64,000 bases of DNA from Candidatus Thermofonsia Clade 1 bacterium (GCA_002794705.1 PGTK01000005.1:144064-208063); one strand, 5' to 3'; positions 9,038 through 18,220 are shown, numbered from the stretch's first letter. Notes: generated from the sequence alone by a model not told the origin. Made by a program: numbers and translations.

Positions 9038-10333
9038 CTAGCGGTAGGCCGCCAAAAGCTGATCGGCAGCGGCTTGCGCTTCATCGAGGGCGGTCTTGGC
9101 GTCTTTCTCGCCCGTGATCACAGCCTGCACAGCCTTGCCAAAGATTTGGCGCACGTCCAAGCCGCGATAGGTCGAGAGCTCTTTCTGAGCGAACTGCAGC
9201 TGATCGCGTGCCACGGCATACTGCGGTTTCTCGCGCACCAGTGACTTGAGCGGCTCTAGCTCCCATGCCGATTGACGGGCTGCCACGTAACCCGTCTTCA
9301 CGCCCCAATCTGCCTGAATTTCAGGCGAGCTGAGGAACTGAATCCAGCGCCAAGCGGCGGCTTGCTCAGCCGGCGAGCTGGTCTTGAGGATGTGCAGGTT
9401 GCCGCCGCCAGTCGGCGCGCCGTAGCCCGCCTTGCCCTGCGGCAAAAAGCCGACACCAACCTCAAAAGTGGCGTTGCGCAGGATGTTGGTCAGGCTGCCA
9501 GTGGTGTGGTAGATGATGCCCGCTTTCCCTGAGGTGAAAGCAGCGGGCGTATCGCCCCACTTGATGATGCCTTCCGGCATGACCTTGTGAACACGCGAGA
9601 GCACGGCGAAGAATTCGAGCGCCTCAACCGTTGAGGGCGTATTGAAGAAGACCTCTGTGGGCGACTCGCCGACTAGATTCTTGCCGTTGCTGATCGCAAA
9701 GCCTTGGAAGAGCCAGTACGGGAAGCCATCCGAGGGGATCATCAAGCCCCAGCGGCTGCCGTCGGGCAGGGTCAGCTTTTTGGCGGCTTCCAGCATATCT
9801 TGCCACGTCTTGGGCGCCACTTCAGGGTCGAGTCCCACTTCGCGGAACAGGTCTTTGTTGTAATACATCACGGGCGTGCTGCGCTGGAAGGGGATGCCCC
9901 ACACTACGCCGAATTCGTCCAGTGTGTTGAGCATGAAGGCGGGGAAGAAATCGGCGATCGCCTCTTTGGCGCCTTCGGTCTTCTCGATGAAGTCGGTCAG
10001 CGGGATGATGAAATCGTTTTCGATCAGCGAGAACAGGTCTACAGAGAGGAAGATCGCCACATCTGGACCCGTGCCGCCGCCGCTGATCTGGGTCTGGATC
10101 GCCTTGTAGATTTCATCGTAGCCGCCGGCATAGACCGCGTTCACCTTGATATCAGGATTGGCGGCGTTGAACTGCGCGGCGTACTCATCAATGATCTGCG
10201 TGATCGGACCGCCAACAGCCGTCGGATAGAAGAAATCAATCTCAACGACGCTCTGCGCCTCTGTGCGAAGGGTTGCCGTGCCGAGCGCAAGCACTGCAAT
10301 GACTGTTACAAGAATAACCAAGCGCTTAAGCAT
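9038..10333 (-). CDS. extracellular solute-binding protein, family 1 (sugar or glycerol-phosphate type)
   Basis: 431 residues. Starts at the ATG at 10333, preceded by GGAGG at good spacing; the longer frame to 10393 has no signal peptide at its front. A signal peptide (MLKRLVILVTV...) ends near an A-x-A before the mature chain, with no lipobox Cys visible. The mature protein has the SBP_bac_1 fold pattern: FN-x-x-N-P-D-I-K-V, then Y-A-G-G-Y-D-E, then G-P-D-V near residue 100, recalling UgpB-like binding proteins. It would deliver the substrate to the two permeases downstream. Lack of a lipid anchor is unusual for a monoderm, so retention might use the uncleaved signal or another contact. Confidence 0.9.
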   Translation of the reverse strand: MLKRLVILVTVIAVLALGTATLRTEAQSVVEIDFFYPTAVGGPITQIIDEYAAQFNAANPDIKVNAVYAGGYDEIYKAIQTQISGGGTGPDVAIFLSVDLFSLIENDFIIPLTDFIEKTEGAKEAIADFFPAFMLNTLDEFGVVWGIPFQRSTPVMYYNKDLFREVGLDPEVAPKTWQDMLEAAKKLTLPDGSRWGLMIPSDGFPYWLFQGFAISNGKNLVGESPTEVFFNTPSTVEALEFFAVLSRVHKVMPEGIIKWGDTPAAFTSGKAGIIYHTTGSLTNILRNATFEVGVGFLPQGKAGYGAPTGGGNLHILKTSSPAEQAAAWRWIQFLSSPEIQADWGVKTGYVAARQSAWELEPLKSLVREKPQYAVARDQLQFAQKELSTYRGLDVRQIFGKAVQAVITGEKDAKTALDEAQAAADQLLAAYR

Positions 10334-10391
10334 ATGAAACCTCCAGATGTGACCTTGACTTCCCATGGTCAGTCTCAAAACTGACAGCGTC

Positions 10392-10397
10392 AATATA
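10392..10397 (-). promoter_or_regulatory. possible -10 box for the ABC importer operon
   Basis: TATATT on the minus strand, about 60 bases before the binding-protein ATG. No good -35 is visible. A 6-bp inverted repeat (10368-10373 with 10380-10385) would fall at the very 5' end of the transcript. Weak call. Confidence 0.3.
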
Positions 10398-10445
10398 GCC
10401 TGTGTGTGTTAAGCGCGTGTGATGTATGGTTTAACGTCTGGCAAG

Positions 10446-11192
10446 CTACATAATCAAGCCGCCGTCCACTGTCAGGACCTGACCTGTAATATAGCTTGCC
10501 TCATCACTGACCAAAAATGCAACAGCATAAGCGATATCTTCAGGCGTGCCATAGCGCCCTAGAGGGATGCGCTTGCTGATCTCTGCCATGAGTTCAGCGG
10601 AGAGATTGGCGGTCATATCAGTGGTGATGAAGCCCGGCGCCACGGCATTGACCGTGATCCCGCGTGAGGCGACCTCCCGCGCTAATGATTTGGTGAAGCC
10701 GATCAAGCCGGCTTTGCTGGCGCTGTAATTGGTCTGACCGGCTTGCCCGCTAATGCCGACCACACTTGTGATGTTCACGATTCGTCCGCTGCGTTGGCGG
10801 ATCATGCCGCGCACAGCGGCTTTGCAGCAGCTCCAGGCGCTTTTCAGGTTCGTGTTCAATACGGCGTCCCAGTCTGCCTCTTTCATGCTCATCAGCAAGC
10901 CGTCGCGGGTGACCCCGGCGTTGTTCACGAGGATATCCAGCTTGCCGAACGTCGTCTGGGCGGCTTTGATCAGCGCCTCTGCCTGTGCTAGATCGCTGAC
11001 ATCGGCTTGGACGGCTAAGGCTCTGCCGCCTCCGCTTTGAATCGCAGCGACCACTTGCTCAGCCGCTTCTGCACTGGCATTGTAATTGACTACGACCGCT
11101 GCACCGCGCCGTGCCAGCTCTAGGGCAATGGCGCGCCCAATGCCACGACTCGCTCCTGTGACCACTGCCACGCGCTCTGCTAGACTGCTCAT
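10446..11192 (-). CDS. fabG: 3-oxoacyl-[ACP] reductase FabG
   Basis: 248 residues, the normal length for FabG, which reduces 3-oxoacyl-ACP with NADPH in fatty acid elongation. The short-chain dehydrogenase signatures are in order: TGASRGIG (cofactor binding), NNAGVTRD, the catalytic Ser in the ITSVVG stretch, and Y-S-A-S-K. It ends with the family-typical VDGG motif. The ATG at 11192 is preferred to the longer frame (11240) because AGGAG sits 8 bases upstream and the protein then starts as FabG usually does. Stand-alone rather than in a fab cluster, so it could be a paralogue acting in another SDR reaction. Divergent from the PpiC lipoprotein gene, with overlapping promoter regions. Confidence 0.92.
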   Translation of the reverse strand: MSSLAERVAVVTGASRGIGRAIALELARRGAAVVVNYNASAEAAEQVVAAIQSGGGRALAVQADVSDLAQAEALIKAAQTTFGKLDILVNNAGVTRDGLLMSMKEADWDAVLNTNLKSAWSCCKAAVRGMIRQRSGRIVNITSVVGISGQAGQTNYSASKAGLIGFTKSLAREVASRGITVNAVAPGFITTDMTANLSAELMAEISKRIPLGRYGTPEDIAYAVAFLVSDEASYITGQVLTVDGGLIM

Positions 11193-11229
11193 CCTAAAAA
11201 CTCCTGTGAATGCACTGGATAGGCGCGTT

Positions 11230-11235
11230 ATTATA
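11230..11235 (-). promoter_or_regulatory. -10 box (TATAAT) for fabG
   Basis: Perfect TATAAT on the minus strand 38 bases before the fabG start. No clear -35 at 16-18 bases. It lies inside the region that also holds the divergent + strand promoter. Confidence 0.5.
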
Positions 11236-11247
11236 TCCAAGTGCCGC

Positions 11248-11275
11248 TTGCAGCTGATAGGTCAGATGGTATACT
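11248..11275 (+). promoter_or_regulatory. sigma70-type promoter for the PpiC/Thr-Pro protein group
   Basis: TTGCAG (11248-11253), 16-base spacer, TATACT (11270-11275) on the plus strand. Transcription would begin near 11282, leaving a 58-base leader before the PpiC-type gene. Its -35 lies only 12 bases from the fabG -10 on the other strand, so the two promoters may interfere. Confidence 0.6.
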
Positions 11276-11339
11276 TTTGCCGCAGCGTCCTGAGAGGGAC
11301 GCGCTGGACTGATCGAAACATATCGAGAGAGAGTATCCC

Positions 11340-12284
11340 TTGCTAACGCTTATGGCGCGTTCCGCGCTTGTGATCGCCTGTGTGTGGCTTGCCAGCTTGC
11401 TCAGCGCCTGTGGGGGCAATGCCCCACAAACGACCGTTGCTGCCAATCCGCCCGTCAGCAGCCCGACTCAACCGCCCCCGACCGCTCAGGCAGCCCAGCC
11501 CACGCCTACAGCTGAAATTTTGGCAGCTCGCGTCAACGATCAGGGCATCAGCATGGCAGTTTTGGATCGAGAGGTGGCGCGCCGCCTAGAGACCATCCGC
11601 AGTTTTGGCAATCCGCCCCCCCGCGACCTTGCCCAGTTCCGCAATGAAGTGCTGGACTTGCTTATTGAGCAGGTCTTGATTGAGCAAGCAGCGGCGATTC
11701 AGGGCGTTGAGGTCACAGATGCCGATCTGGACGCTGAAATCGCTGCGATCATCGAGATCGCAGGCAGCCGCGAAAACTGGGAGGCGCAACTCAAAGCAGA
11801 TCGGCTGAGCGAGGCGGAATATCGCGCTAATTTGCGCGCTGCGCTGCTCACACAGCGGATGCGCGATATCGTGACTGCCACAGCCTGCAAAAATGTGGAA
11901 CAAGTCCGTGCGCGGCACATCCTTGTGCCTGATGAGGCAAAAGCGCTTGCCCTACGCGCCGAGTTGGAGAATGGCGCCGACTTTGCGGCGCTTGCTGCGC
12001 TCCACTCCCTTGATGTGACCACGCAACAGATCGGCGGCGATTTGGGCTGGTTCGCACGCGGTCAGCTTTTGCAGGAAGAAATTGAGATCGCTGCTTTTAG
12101 CCTGCCCATTAACGTTTTGAGTGCGCCGATCAAGACCGAACTGGGCTACCATCTTTTACAGGTGCTGGAGCGCTCTACCGATCGCCTTGTGGACGAAGAA
12201 ATGTGCTATCGCCTGACCGAAAGCACCTTTGAGCGCTGGATTCAAGAGCTGATCAGCCGCGCAAAGATCGAAAAATTCCTGTAA
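11340..12284 (+). CDS. PpiC/parvulin-type peptidyl-prolyl isomerase lipoprotein
   Basis: About 314 residues. A signal peptide ends in L-L-S-A-C, a lipobox, so the protein should be lipid-anchored on the outer face of the membrane. A Pro/Thr/Gln-rich spacer (residues 30-58) leads to a SurA-N-like helical region and then a rotamase domain starting at V-R-A-R-H-I-L-V and ending G-Y-H-L-L-Q-V, the usual parvulin landmarks. It is probably a PrsA-like extracytoplasmic foldase. The TTG at 11340 is chosen because GAGAGAG lies 7 bases upstream; an ATG at 11352 is the alternative and would keep the signal peptide. It precedes three membrane-anchored Thr/Pro-stalk proteins in the same direction, possible clients. 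Confidence 0.9.
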   Translation: MLTLMARSALVIACVWLASLLSACGGNAPQTTVAANPPVSSPTQPPPTAQAAQPTPTAEILAARVNDQGISMAVLDREVARRLETIRSFGNPPPRDLAQFRNEVLDLLIEQVLIEQAAAIQGVEVTDADLDAEIAAIIEIAGSRENWEAQLKADRLSEAEYRANLRAALLTQRMRDIVTATACKNVEQVRARHILVPDEAKALALRAELENGADFAALAALHSLDVTTQQIGGDLGWFARGQLLQEEIEIAAFSLPINVLSAPIKTELGYHLLQVLERSTDRLVDEEMCYRLTESTFERWIQELISRAKIEKFL

Positions 12285-12340
12285 ACTTGACCTTGCGCCC
12301 TTTGCGGCTTGATCTGGCTCGCTTGGAAAGGCTATCCTAA

Positions 12341-12667
12341 ATGCGAAGAGATAACAGCGGCACTTATAACACGCTCACCATCATTTTCTTGGGCTTGAGT
12401 GCCTTCGTCTTCATTTGCGCGTTGCTGATGATAGCGCGTGTGATCCGCCCGCCGGCGCCTTTCATCCCGCGCACGCCCACGCTCATGCCGACCGTTGAGC
12501 TACCGACCGTCACGCCGACTGAGACGCCGACTGTCACGCCTACGCCGACCGATACCCCAACGCCCACGCCGACTGAGACACCCACGCCCGCGCCTACCGA
12601 CGCGCCGACGCTCACGCCTACGCCTGAGCTGCCGCCGCCGACTGAGACGCCGCAGGTGCAAGGCTAG
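12341..12667 (+). CDS. small membrane-anchored Thr/Pro-rich stalk protein
   Basis: 108 residues: a short cytoplasmic N-terminus, one membrane helix (about residues 12-34), then 60 residues almost wholly of T-P-T-x-T-P repeats ending in Q-V-Q-G. No folded domain follows. AAAGG lies 11 bases before the ATG. It is the first of three neighbours with the same anchor-plus-stalk plan and ends 3 bases before the next ATG. Perhaps a cell-surface spacer or a truncated member of the group. Function unknown. Confidence 0.7.
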   Translation: MRRDNSGTYNTLTIIFLGLSAFVFICALLMIARVIRPPAPFIPRTPTLMPTVELPTVTPTETPTVTPTPTDTPTPTPTETPTPAPTDAPTLTPTPELPPPTETPQVQG

Positions 12668-13980
12668 GCAATGCGCCGCAGGCAGGGCAACGGCGTCCTT
12701 TGGCTGCTCAATCTGCTGACAGCGCTTTTCTTGGGCGCGACCTGCGGCGTAATAAGCATCACTTTGGCGCTTTTGGGCGGCGTCTTGCCGCCGCCTAGCG
12801 CCCTCGCGCCGCGCACTGTGACGCCGCTACGCGCCCTCCAGCTGCCAAGCCTCACGCCTAGCTATACGCCGTCGCACACACCGACTTTCAGCGCCACGCC
12901 AAGCCTGACTGCCACGCCGACTCCCACAGCAACGCCGAGTCTGACTCAGACGCCCACGCCAAACGCTACGGCTACGCTCACATCCACTGCCACCTACACA
13001 CTGACCGCTACGCTTACTCCAAGCCCTACGTTCACTCCCAGCTTGACCGCCACGCCTACAGCGATTGCCACACCGACTGAGACGCCGACTCTTACACTCA
13101 CGTCCACTCAGACCCTCACCCCGACGCCCACGTTCACGCCTACGGTAACTTTCCCATTCGCGCTGCGGCAGATCGCCTTTGCGCGCTTTCAGAACAGGGC
13201 GGATTGTGACTTTCAAGGCGTCAGTGGCGCGGTCTTTGGCTTGCAAGGGGAGCGCCTCACGGCGCGGGTTGGCATTCAGGCGCAAGTGACGGGCGGCAAT
13301 TTCACACAACGGATTTCTATTGAGAGCGATTCAACCTATGGCTGGGTGATTCAGGTCAGTGGGCGCCCCCGACGGGCGACCTATCGCGTCCAGTTGCTCA
13401 GCCGCGAAGGTGTTATACTCTCTCCCGCTGTGAGCGTCCAGTTTGATGGCAATTGCGAACGCAACCTTGCCCAAGTGGACTTCACACAAGTTCGACCGTT
13501 TTAGTGAGAATTTCGGCTATGGCTGAGGAAAAATCACCGAGTGTGCCTGAAGAACCTGTGCCGCGTGATGAGCCGCTCAGCGCCTATGACCTGCCTGCTG
13601 AGCCCGTAGCGCGCCGCACACGCCGTAAGCCGCCGCCTGATGCAGCGCTGCAGTACACTGAAGAGCCGATCCTTAGCGGCTACGGCTGTGCCGATGTGAT
13701 CACGGCATTCTTCATCCTGCTCTCAGTGGGCGTGGTGGCGCTCACCATCTTGCTGATCGCTAATCCGTACGCGCCGATCAATCCGTTTCCGCCGCCCACG
13801 CCTCTGGCATTGCTTGTCTTGGCAACGCCTGAGCCAACGCTCACGCCGAGCGCCACATTCACGCCTGAGCCGCCCACTATCCCGCCGCCGACCGATCCGC
13901 CTACGCCCACGCCAAGCGAGACGCCCATCCCGACTGCCACTGAGACTCCCACGCCCACCATCACGCCGACTCCCGTCGTA
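12476..13980 (+). repeat. low-complexity Thr/Pro-coding repeats in three consecutive genes
   Basis: Three tracts (about 12476-12655, 12850-13150 and 13828-13980) of imperfect ACGCCNAC-type units encode T-P-T-E-T-P linkers. Similar DNA recurs at 36717-37086 on the other strand. Such tracts are prone to slippage and recombination. They also create long spurious antisense frames rich in Val and Gly. Confidence 0.85.
12671..13504 (+). CDS. membrane-anchored protein with Thr/Pro stalk and unknown C-terminal beta domain (paralogue A)
   Basis: 277 residues: one membrane helix near residues 10-36, a Thr/Pro/Ser stalk to about residue 160, then a globular domain of roughly 115 residues. The domain starts P-F-A-L-R-Q-I and carries two Cys: one early (A-D-C-D-F-Q) and one near the end (G-N-C-E-R-N-L-A-Q-V-D-F). 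The next gene has the same domain with both Cys in register, which suggests a surface beta-sandwich closed by a disulfide. Family not recognised. It begins 3 bases after the previous stop, so it is co-translated with that gene. Confidence 0.75.
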   Translation: MRRRQGNGVLWLLNLLTALFLGATCGVISITLALLGGVLPPPSALAPRTVTPLRALQLPSLTPSYTPSHTPTFSATPSLTATPTPTATPSLTQTPTPNATATLTSTATYTLTATLTPSPTFTPSLTATPTAIATPTETPTLTLTSTQTLTPTPTFTPTVTFPFALRQIAFARFQNRADCDFQGVSGAVFGLQGERLTARVGIQAQVTGGNFTQRISIESDSTYGWVIQVSGRPRRATYRVQLLSREGVILSPAVSVQFDGNCERNLAQVDFTQVRPF

Positions 13981-14430
13981 GGCGGCATTGTCGCCATTAC
14001 AGCCGCACCGACCCTGCCCCAAGCGCCGCTCCCAACTCAAGGCGGCACGCGCTCACCTTATCCGTTCAGTTTGCACGCCATTCGCTATCAAGCGCATGAC
14101 GGCAGCGAAGGCTGCAGGTGGCAAAGTCTGGCAGGACTTGTGCTGAATATGCAGGGTCAACCGCGCACACGCGAGGAAGGTAGTCTCACAGTGCGCATTA
14201 CCAGCGCTGATGGGAACATTGATGAGTTTCACTACACAGGCGAGCAGCCCAAGTTCGGTCCGAGCGGCTTTGAGGCGTTTCTTGGCACAACGCCCCGCGT
14301 AGGCGATTACACTGTGCAGTTACTGGGGATCACGGGCGTGCCGATCTCGGAAAAAGTGACGGTACAAGCGCGCAACAGTTGTGAGGAAAACGTGGTGATC
14401 GTCGAGTTCATCCAGAACTACATCTATTGA
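13519..14430 (+). CDS. membrane-anchored protein with Thr/Pro stalk and unknown C-terminal beta domain (paralogue B)
   Basis: 303 residues from the ATG at 13519; upstream codons of this frame overlap the preceding gene and look non-coding. There is a Pro/Glu/Arg-rich cytoplasmic N-terminus of about 55 residues, one membrane helix (about residues 58-80), a Thr/Pro stalk, and a C-terminal domain starting P-Y-P-F-S-L-H-A-I. That domain aligns by eye with paralogue A: E-G-C-R-W-Q against A-D-C-D-F-Q, Y-T-V-Q-L-L against Y-R-V-Q-L-L, and N-S-C-E-E-N-V-V-I-V-E-F against G-N-C-E-R-N-L-A-Q-V-D-F. The two genes therefore arose by duplication. Function unknown; probably cell-surface. Confidence 0.75.
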   Translation: MAEEKSPSVPEEPVPRDEPLSAYDLPAEPVARRTRRKPPPDAALQYTEEPILSGYGCADVITAFFILLSVGVVALTILLIANPYAPINPFPPPTPLALLVLATPEPTLTPSATFTPEPPTIPPPTDPPTPTPSETPIPTATETPTPTITPTPVVGGIVAITAAPTLPQAPLPTQGGTRSPYPFSLHAIRYQAHDGSEGCRWQSLAGLVLNMQGQPRTREEGSLTVRITSADGNIDEFHYTGEQPKFGPSGFEAFLGTTPRVGDYTVQLLGITGVPISEKVTVQARNSCEENVVIVEFIQNYIY

Positions 14431-14435
14431 GGCGC

Positions 14436-14461
14436 GTGGCGCAGTCGGTTCACTGCGCCAC
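14436..14461. terminator. hairpin between convergent genes
   Basis: Perfect 10-bp stem (14436-14445 with 14452-14461) with a 6-base loop, between the stop of paralogue B (+) and the stop of rny (-). No clear U tract on either side, so termination strength is uncertain. Confidence 0.55.
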
Positions 14462-14477
14462 CTCGCTCTGTCTCAGC

Positions 14478-16052
14478 TCACTTGGCAAATTCCGTGATTC
14501 GGGTCTCGCGCAGCACTTGCACCTTGATCTGACCGGGATACTGCATGGATTCCTCAATGCGCTTGGCGATCTCACGGGCAAGGCGCGCCGCACCTACATC
14601 ATCCACCTCTTCAGGGCGCACGATCACGCGCACCTCGCGTCCGGCTTGCAAGGCGTAGCTCTGCTCCACGCCCTTGAACGAGCTGGCGATCTCTTCGAGC
14701 GTGCGCACGCGCTTGATGTAGGTCTCAAGGCTCTCGCGGCGGGCGCCGGGACGTGCGCCGCTGATCGCGTCCGCCGCCTCGACGATGATCGCCTCGACGT
14801 AGAGCTGCTCAACCTCATGGTGATGGCTGGCAATGCAGTTAATGACCTTTTCGTTGACGCCATAGCGCTTACAGAACTCAGCGCCGATGATCGCGTGCGA
14901 GCCTTCCACTTCGTGGTCAATTGCCTTGCCGATATCGTGCAGCAAGCCGCCCATCTTGGCAATTGCCACGTCTGCGCCTAGCTCCGCAGCGATCATACCA
15001 GCAAGGTGCGCTGTCTCGATAGAGTGCGCATGCTGATTCTGTCCGTAGCTGGTGCGGAACTTGAGGCGTCCTAACAGCTTGAGAATCTCGGGGTGCAAGC
15101 CCGGCACGCCCGCCTGATAGGCGGCTGCCTCGCCTTCCTCGCGCACTATGCGCTCCACCTCTTTACGGGCGTCTTCCACCAATTTCTCAATGCGCGCAGG
15201 ATGAATGCGCCCATCCAGCACCAGCTTGCCCAGCGCACGGCGCGCCACCTCGCGGCGCACAGGATCAAAGCTGGAGAGCGTGACCGCCTCAGGCGTGTCA
15301 TCCACTACCACGTCTACGCCCGTCACCTGCTCAAAGGCGCGGATGTTGCGTCCGTTGCGCCCGATGATGCGCCCTTTCATCTCATCGGAGGGCAATGCCA
15401 CCACACTGACTGCCAAATCGCTGACCTGATCGGAGGCGAGGCGCTGAATAGCAAGCGCGATCACGTCCCGCGCACGGCGATCTGCCTCAGTCTTCAGCTC
15501 TTCATCCAATTCGCGCAGTTTGCGCGCCATATCCGCCCGTACCTCATTTTCAAGCGAATCGAGCAGGTGTTGGCGCGCCTCTTCACGGGTCATTTGCGCC
15601 ACGCGCTCTAATTCAGCGCGCCGTTCCTCATACATTTTGTCGAGGTCTTGGCGGCGCTTATCGAGGGCGCTTTGGCGCTTGTTCAACTCGCGCTCGCGCA
15701 CCTCAAGGCGCTCAAGGCGCTTATCGAGTTCCTCACGGCGCCGATCCAGACGCTCGCTCTCGCGGTCGTTTTCGGCGCGGCGGCGTTTGATGCTCTCTTC
15801 CGCCTCATTTAGCAGCTGTTGAGCCTCATCACGGGCGCGCAACTCAATCTCTTTTGCCCGCGAGTCCGCCTCTGAGACGAGGCGCGTCGCCTCTTCATCA
15901 GCCAGTCGGCGGCGCGTGGCGACGTACTCCTCCAACTCGCGTTGAATGGCGCGGCGTGTACGGTTGCTAAAGATGATCACCGCCGCGATGGTCACCACGC
16001 TCACAATCAGGAAATCCAGTATGCCCAGCACGAGCAGCGAACTACTGTCCAT
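14478..16052 (-). CDS. rny: ribonuclease Y
   Basis: 524 residues, the usual RNase Y length. An N-terminal membrane helix (about residues 5-27) is followed by a long charged coiled coil to about residue 200, a KH domain ([10 protein letters not shown]), and an HD phosphohydrolase domain with L-L-H-D-I-G-K-A and a later H-H-H-E. It is the membrane-tethered endoribonuclease that starts mRNA decay in many bacteria without RNase E. The start is firm: AAGGAG lies 9 bases upstream of the ATG. It faces the M32 carboxypeptidase gene across a 620-base gap. Confidence 0.97.
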   Translation of the reverse strand: MDSSSLLVLGILDFLIVSVVTIAAVIIFSNRTRRAIQRELEEYVATRRRLADEEATRLVSEADSRAKEIELRARDEAQQLLNEAEESIKRRRAENDRESERLDRRREELDKRLERLEVRERELNKRQSALDKRRQDLDKMYEERRAELERVAQMTREEARQHLLDSLENEVRADMARKLRELDEELKTEADRRARDVIALAIQRLASDQVSDLAVSVVALPSDEMKGRIIGRNGRNIRAFEQVTGVDVVVDDTPEAVTLSSFDPVRREVARRALGKLVLDGRIHPARIEKLVEDARKEVERIVREEGEAAAYQAGVPGLHPEILKLLGRLKFRTSYGQNQHAHSIETAHLAGMIAAELGADVAIAKMGGLLHDIGKAIDHEVEGSHAIIGAEFCKRYGVNEKVINCIASHHHEVEQLYVEAIIVEAADAISGARPGARRESLETYIKRVRTLEEIASSFKGVEQSYALQAGREVRVIVRPEEVDDVGAARLAREIAKRIEESMQYPGQIKVQVLRETRITEFAK

Positions 16053-16675
16053 GCTTCACCACTCCTTATCAGCATGCGCTCTGCTGATTGAAAATGTAGG
16101 AATAACGAATCAAGCCGCGGCTAAACGCTTAGCAACGGCTGAGCATGGTGCTTATGGGAATCAGTTTGTGCGCTGAAACGCGCTGCGTTCAGGTGAGCCG
16201 ATCCGCTTCCCCGCCGCAGTATATCAAGACATAGAAAGCCTTCGCATGGCGTGCTTCATAGTGAATCAAGCCTCTCGCAGCGTTGCCGATGCGTCGCTTT
16301 GATATACCGAACGTTGTTCACGACCCGTCACCCTACTGCACAACCGAAGACCGCTTCACAGCGGTGCGCTTCCAACTCGTCCGCGCCCATCCCTGCCATC
16401 GGGACTCCTTCGAGCGCGGTAAACTGTATTCCTATAGCTGCCATTCTACCGTTGATCAGGTGTGCCACCCTAAGCGTGTAGCACAGACCTGTATTATGCT
16501 ACCGATTCTATCATACGGCAATTTTTGTTTTTGCGCTACTGGTGAATTGAAACAGAGCCCATCAAACTTTCCGTCAAGTGCTGCCTTCACAGATCACAGC
16601 ACAGATGTACAGGGCAAAATTGTCGGCACGCCGCTATAATTGCCCTATGTTCACTTGAAGAAAGCGATTTTTAGC
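16053..16675. other. intergenic region between rny and M32 carboxypeptidase
   Basis: About 620 bases with no convincing protein or RNA gene. A TATACT is seen on the minus strand upstream of rny without a good -35, and a TATAAT on the plus strand serves the M32 gene. I looked for tRNA, tmRNA, SRP and RNase P landmarks and saw none. Confidence 0.5.
16635..16640 (+). promoter_or_regulatory. -10 box (TATAAT) for the M32 carboxypeptidase gene
   Basis: Perfect TATAAT 36 bases before the ATG at 16676. The -35 region (GGGCAA at 17-base spacing) is poor. This box supports the shorter start, because the longer frame (16640) would begin on the box itself. Confidence 0.5.
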
Positions 16676-18187
16676 ATGACCGACTATCCCGCCAAACTTC
16701 AAGCCCTACGAGCGCAACTTGCCGAAATCAGTCTGCTGAACGGCATCAGCGCTGCGCTCTATTGGGATCAGATGACCTACATGCCGCGTGGCGGCGCACC
16801 TGCCCGCAGCCAGCAACTCGCCTATCTTGCCCAACAGACTCATTCTCGCTTCACTGATCCCGCTTTGGGCAAATTGCTGGATGATCTCATGCCCTACGCT
16901 GAGAGCCTGCCTGAAGACTCCGATGATGCTGCTTTGATTCGCGTCACGCACCGTGAGTATCAGCGCGCTACCAAAGTCCCGCCTGGGCTGGTCGCTGCGA
17001 TCTCTCAGCACGCCTCGCAGAGCTATCAGGTCTGGACGGCGGCGCGCCCTGCTAATGATTTTGCGCGTGTGCAGCCTTATCTTGAGCGCACGCTTGACTT
17101 CAGCCGTCGCTACGCTGAGTGTTTCGCGCCTTACGATCATATCGCCGATCCGTTGATTGACGCCGCCGATTACGGCATGAAGGCTGCTGATATCAAGGCA
17201 CTGTTTAGCGAACTGCGCGCCGCCCTTGTGCCGTTGGCACAGGCGATCACAGCGCAGGCGCCTGCTGATGATGCCTTTTTGCATCAGCACTATCCGCCTG
17301 AGGCTATTGAGCGCTTCACAACTGAGGTGATCAAGCGCTTCGGCTACGATTTTGAGCGCGGACGCCTTGATAAGACGGCACATCCTTTCGCTATACGGCT
17401 GAACGGCGGCGACGTGCGCATCACCACGCGCTATCCAAAGAATACGCTGAGCGATCCGCTCTTTAGCACATTGCACGAGTCGGGACATGCCATGTATGAG
17501 CAGGGCGTCAAGGCGGACTACGAAGGCACGCCTTTGGCAGGTGGGACGTCGGCGGGCGTGCATGAGAGTCAATCGCGCTTGTGGGAGAACGTGATCGGGC
17601 GCAGTTACGCCTTCTGGGAGTACTTCTATCCGCTTTTGCGCAGCATTTTCCCGCACCAGCTTGAGTATATCTCACTCGATCAGTTCTATCGCGCTGTGAA
17701 CAAGGTCGAGCGTTCGCTCATTCGCACTGAGGCGGATGAAGTGACCTACAATCTGCACGTCATGATCCGTTTTGACCTTGAGTTAGCGCTATTGGAAGGC
17801 ACTTTGCGCATCGCCGACCTGCCTGAGGCATGGCATGAGCGCTATCAGGCGGATTTGGGCGTCCGTGCGCCCGACGATCGTGATGGAGTCCTGCAGGATG
17901 TCCATTGGTATAGCGGCTTGATCGGCAGCGCCTTTCAAGGCTACACACTTGGCAACATCCTTGCGGCGCAATTCTATGCAAAGGCGCGCTCAGAGCGCCC
18001 TGAGATCGCTGATGAGATCAAGAGCGGCACGTTTGGAACGCTACATAGCTGGCTGCGCGAAAATATCTATCAGCACGGCAGCAAGTACACAGCGCCTGAG
18101 CTGATTGCGCGCACAGTCGGCAAGTTGGATATCACGCCCTACGTCACTTACCTGCGCGAGAAGTACGGCGCGCTCTATCATCTCTAG
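16676..18187 (+). CDS. M32 family metallocarboxypeptidase (carboxypeptidase Taq type)
   Basis: 503 residues, standard for family M32, which removes C-terminal residues from peptides in a Zn- or Co-dependent way in the cytoplasm. The catalytic H-E-S-G-H motif is at residues 267-271. Further family stretches (R-I-T-T-R-Y around 250; H-E-S-Q-S-R-L-W-E-N just after the active site) are present. The frame extends upstream to 16640, but the -10 box there makes the ATG at 16676 the better start. First gene of a plus-strand run through to the GNAT gene. Confidence 0.95.
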   Translation: MTDYPAKLQALRAQLAEISLLNGISAALYWDQMTYMPRGGAPARSQQLAYLAQQTHSRFTDPALGKLLDDLMPYAESLPEDSDDAALIRVTHREYQRATKVPPGLVAAISQHASQSYQVWTAARPANDFARVQPYLERTLDFSRRYAECFAPYDHIADPLIDAADYGMKAADIKALFSELRAALVPLAQAITAQAPADDAFLHQHYPPEAIERFTTEVIKRFGYDFERGRLDKTAHPFAIRLNGGDVRITTRYPKNTLSDPLFSTLHESGHAMYEQGVKADYEGTPLAGGTSAGVHESQSRLWENVIGRSYAFWEYFYPLLRSIFPHQLEYISLDQFYRAVNKVERSLIRTEADEVTYNLHVMIRFDLELALLEGTLRIADLPEAWHERYQADLGVRAPDDRDGVLQDVHWYSGLIGSAFQGYTLGNILAAQFYAKARSERPEIADEIKSGTFGTLHSWLRENIYQHGSKYTAPELIARTVGKLDITPYVTYLREKYGALYHL

Positions 18188-18220
18188 TCAGACAGCCTTC
18201 GGCGTGGTAAGATCGGGCGT

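Noticed and set aside
12364..12615. Minus-strand Val/Gly-rich frame opposite the first stalk protein
   Set aside because: Same repeat artefact; the plus-strand frame has a membrane helix, SD and operon context.
12476..13150. CRISPR-like or tandem-repeat array
   Set aside because: The short repeating units are codons for T-P; there are no spacers of fixed length and no palindromic repeat.
16053..16675. Non-coding RNA gene between rny and the M32 gene
   Set aside because: No conserved RNA landmarks, no terminator with U tract; left as unexplained intergenic DNA.
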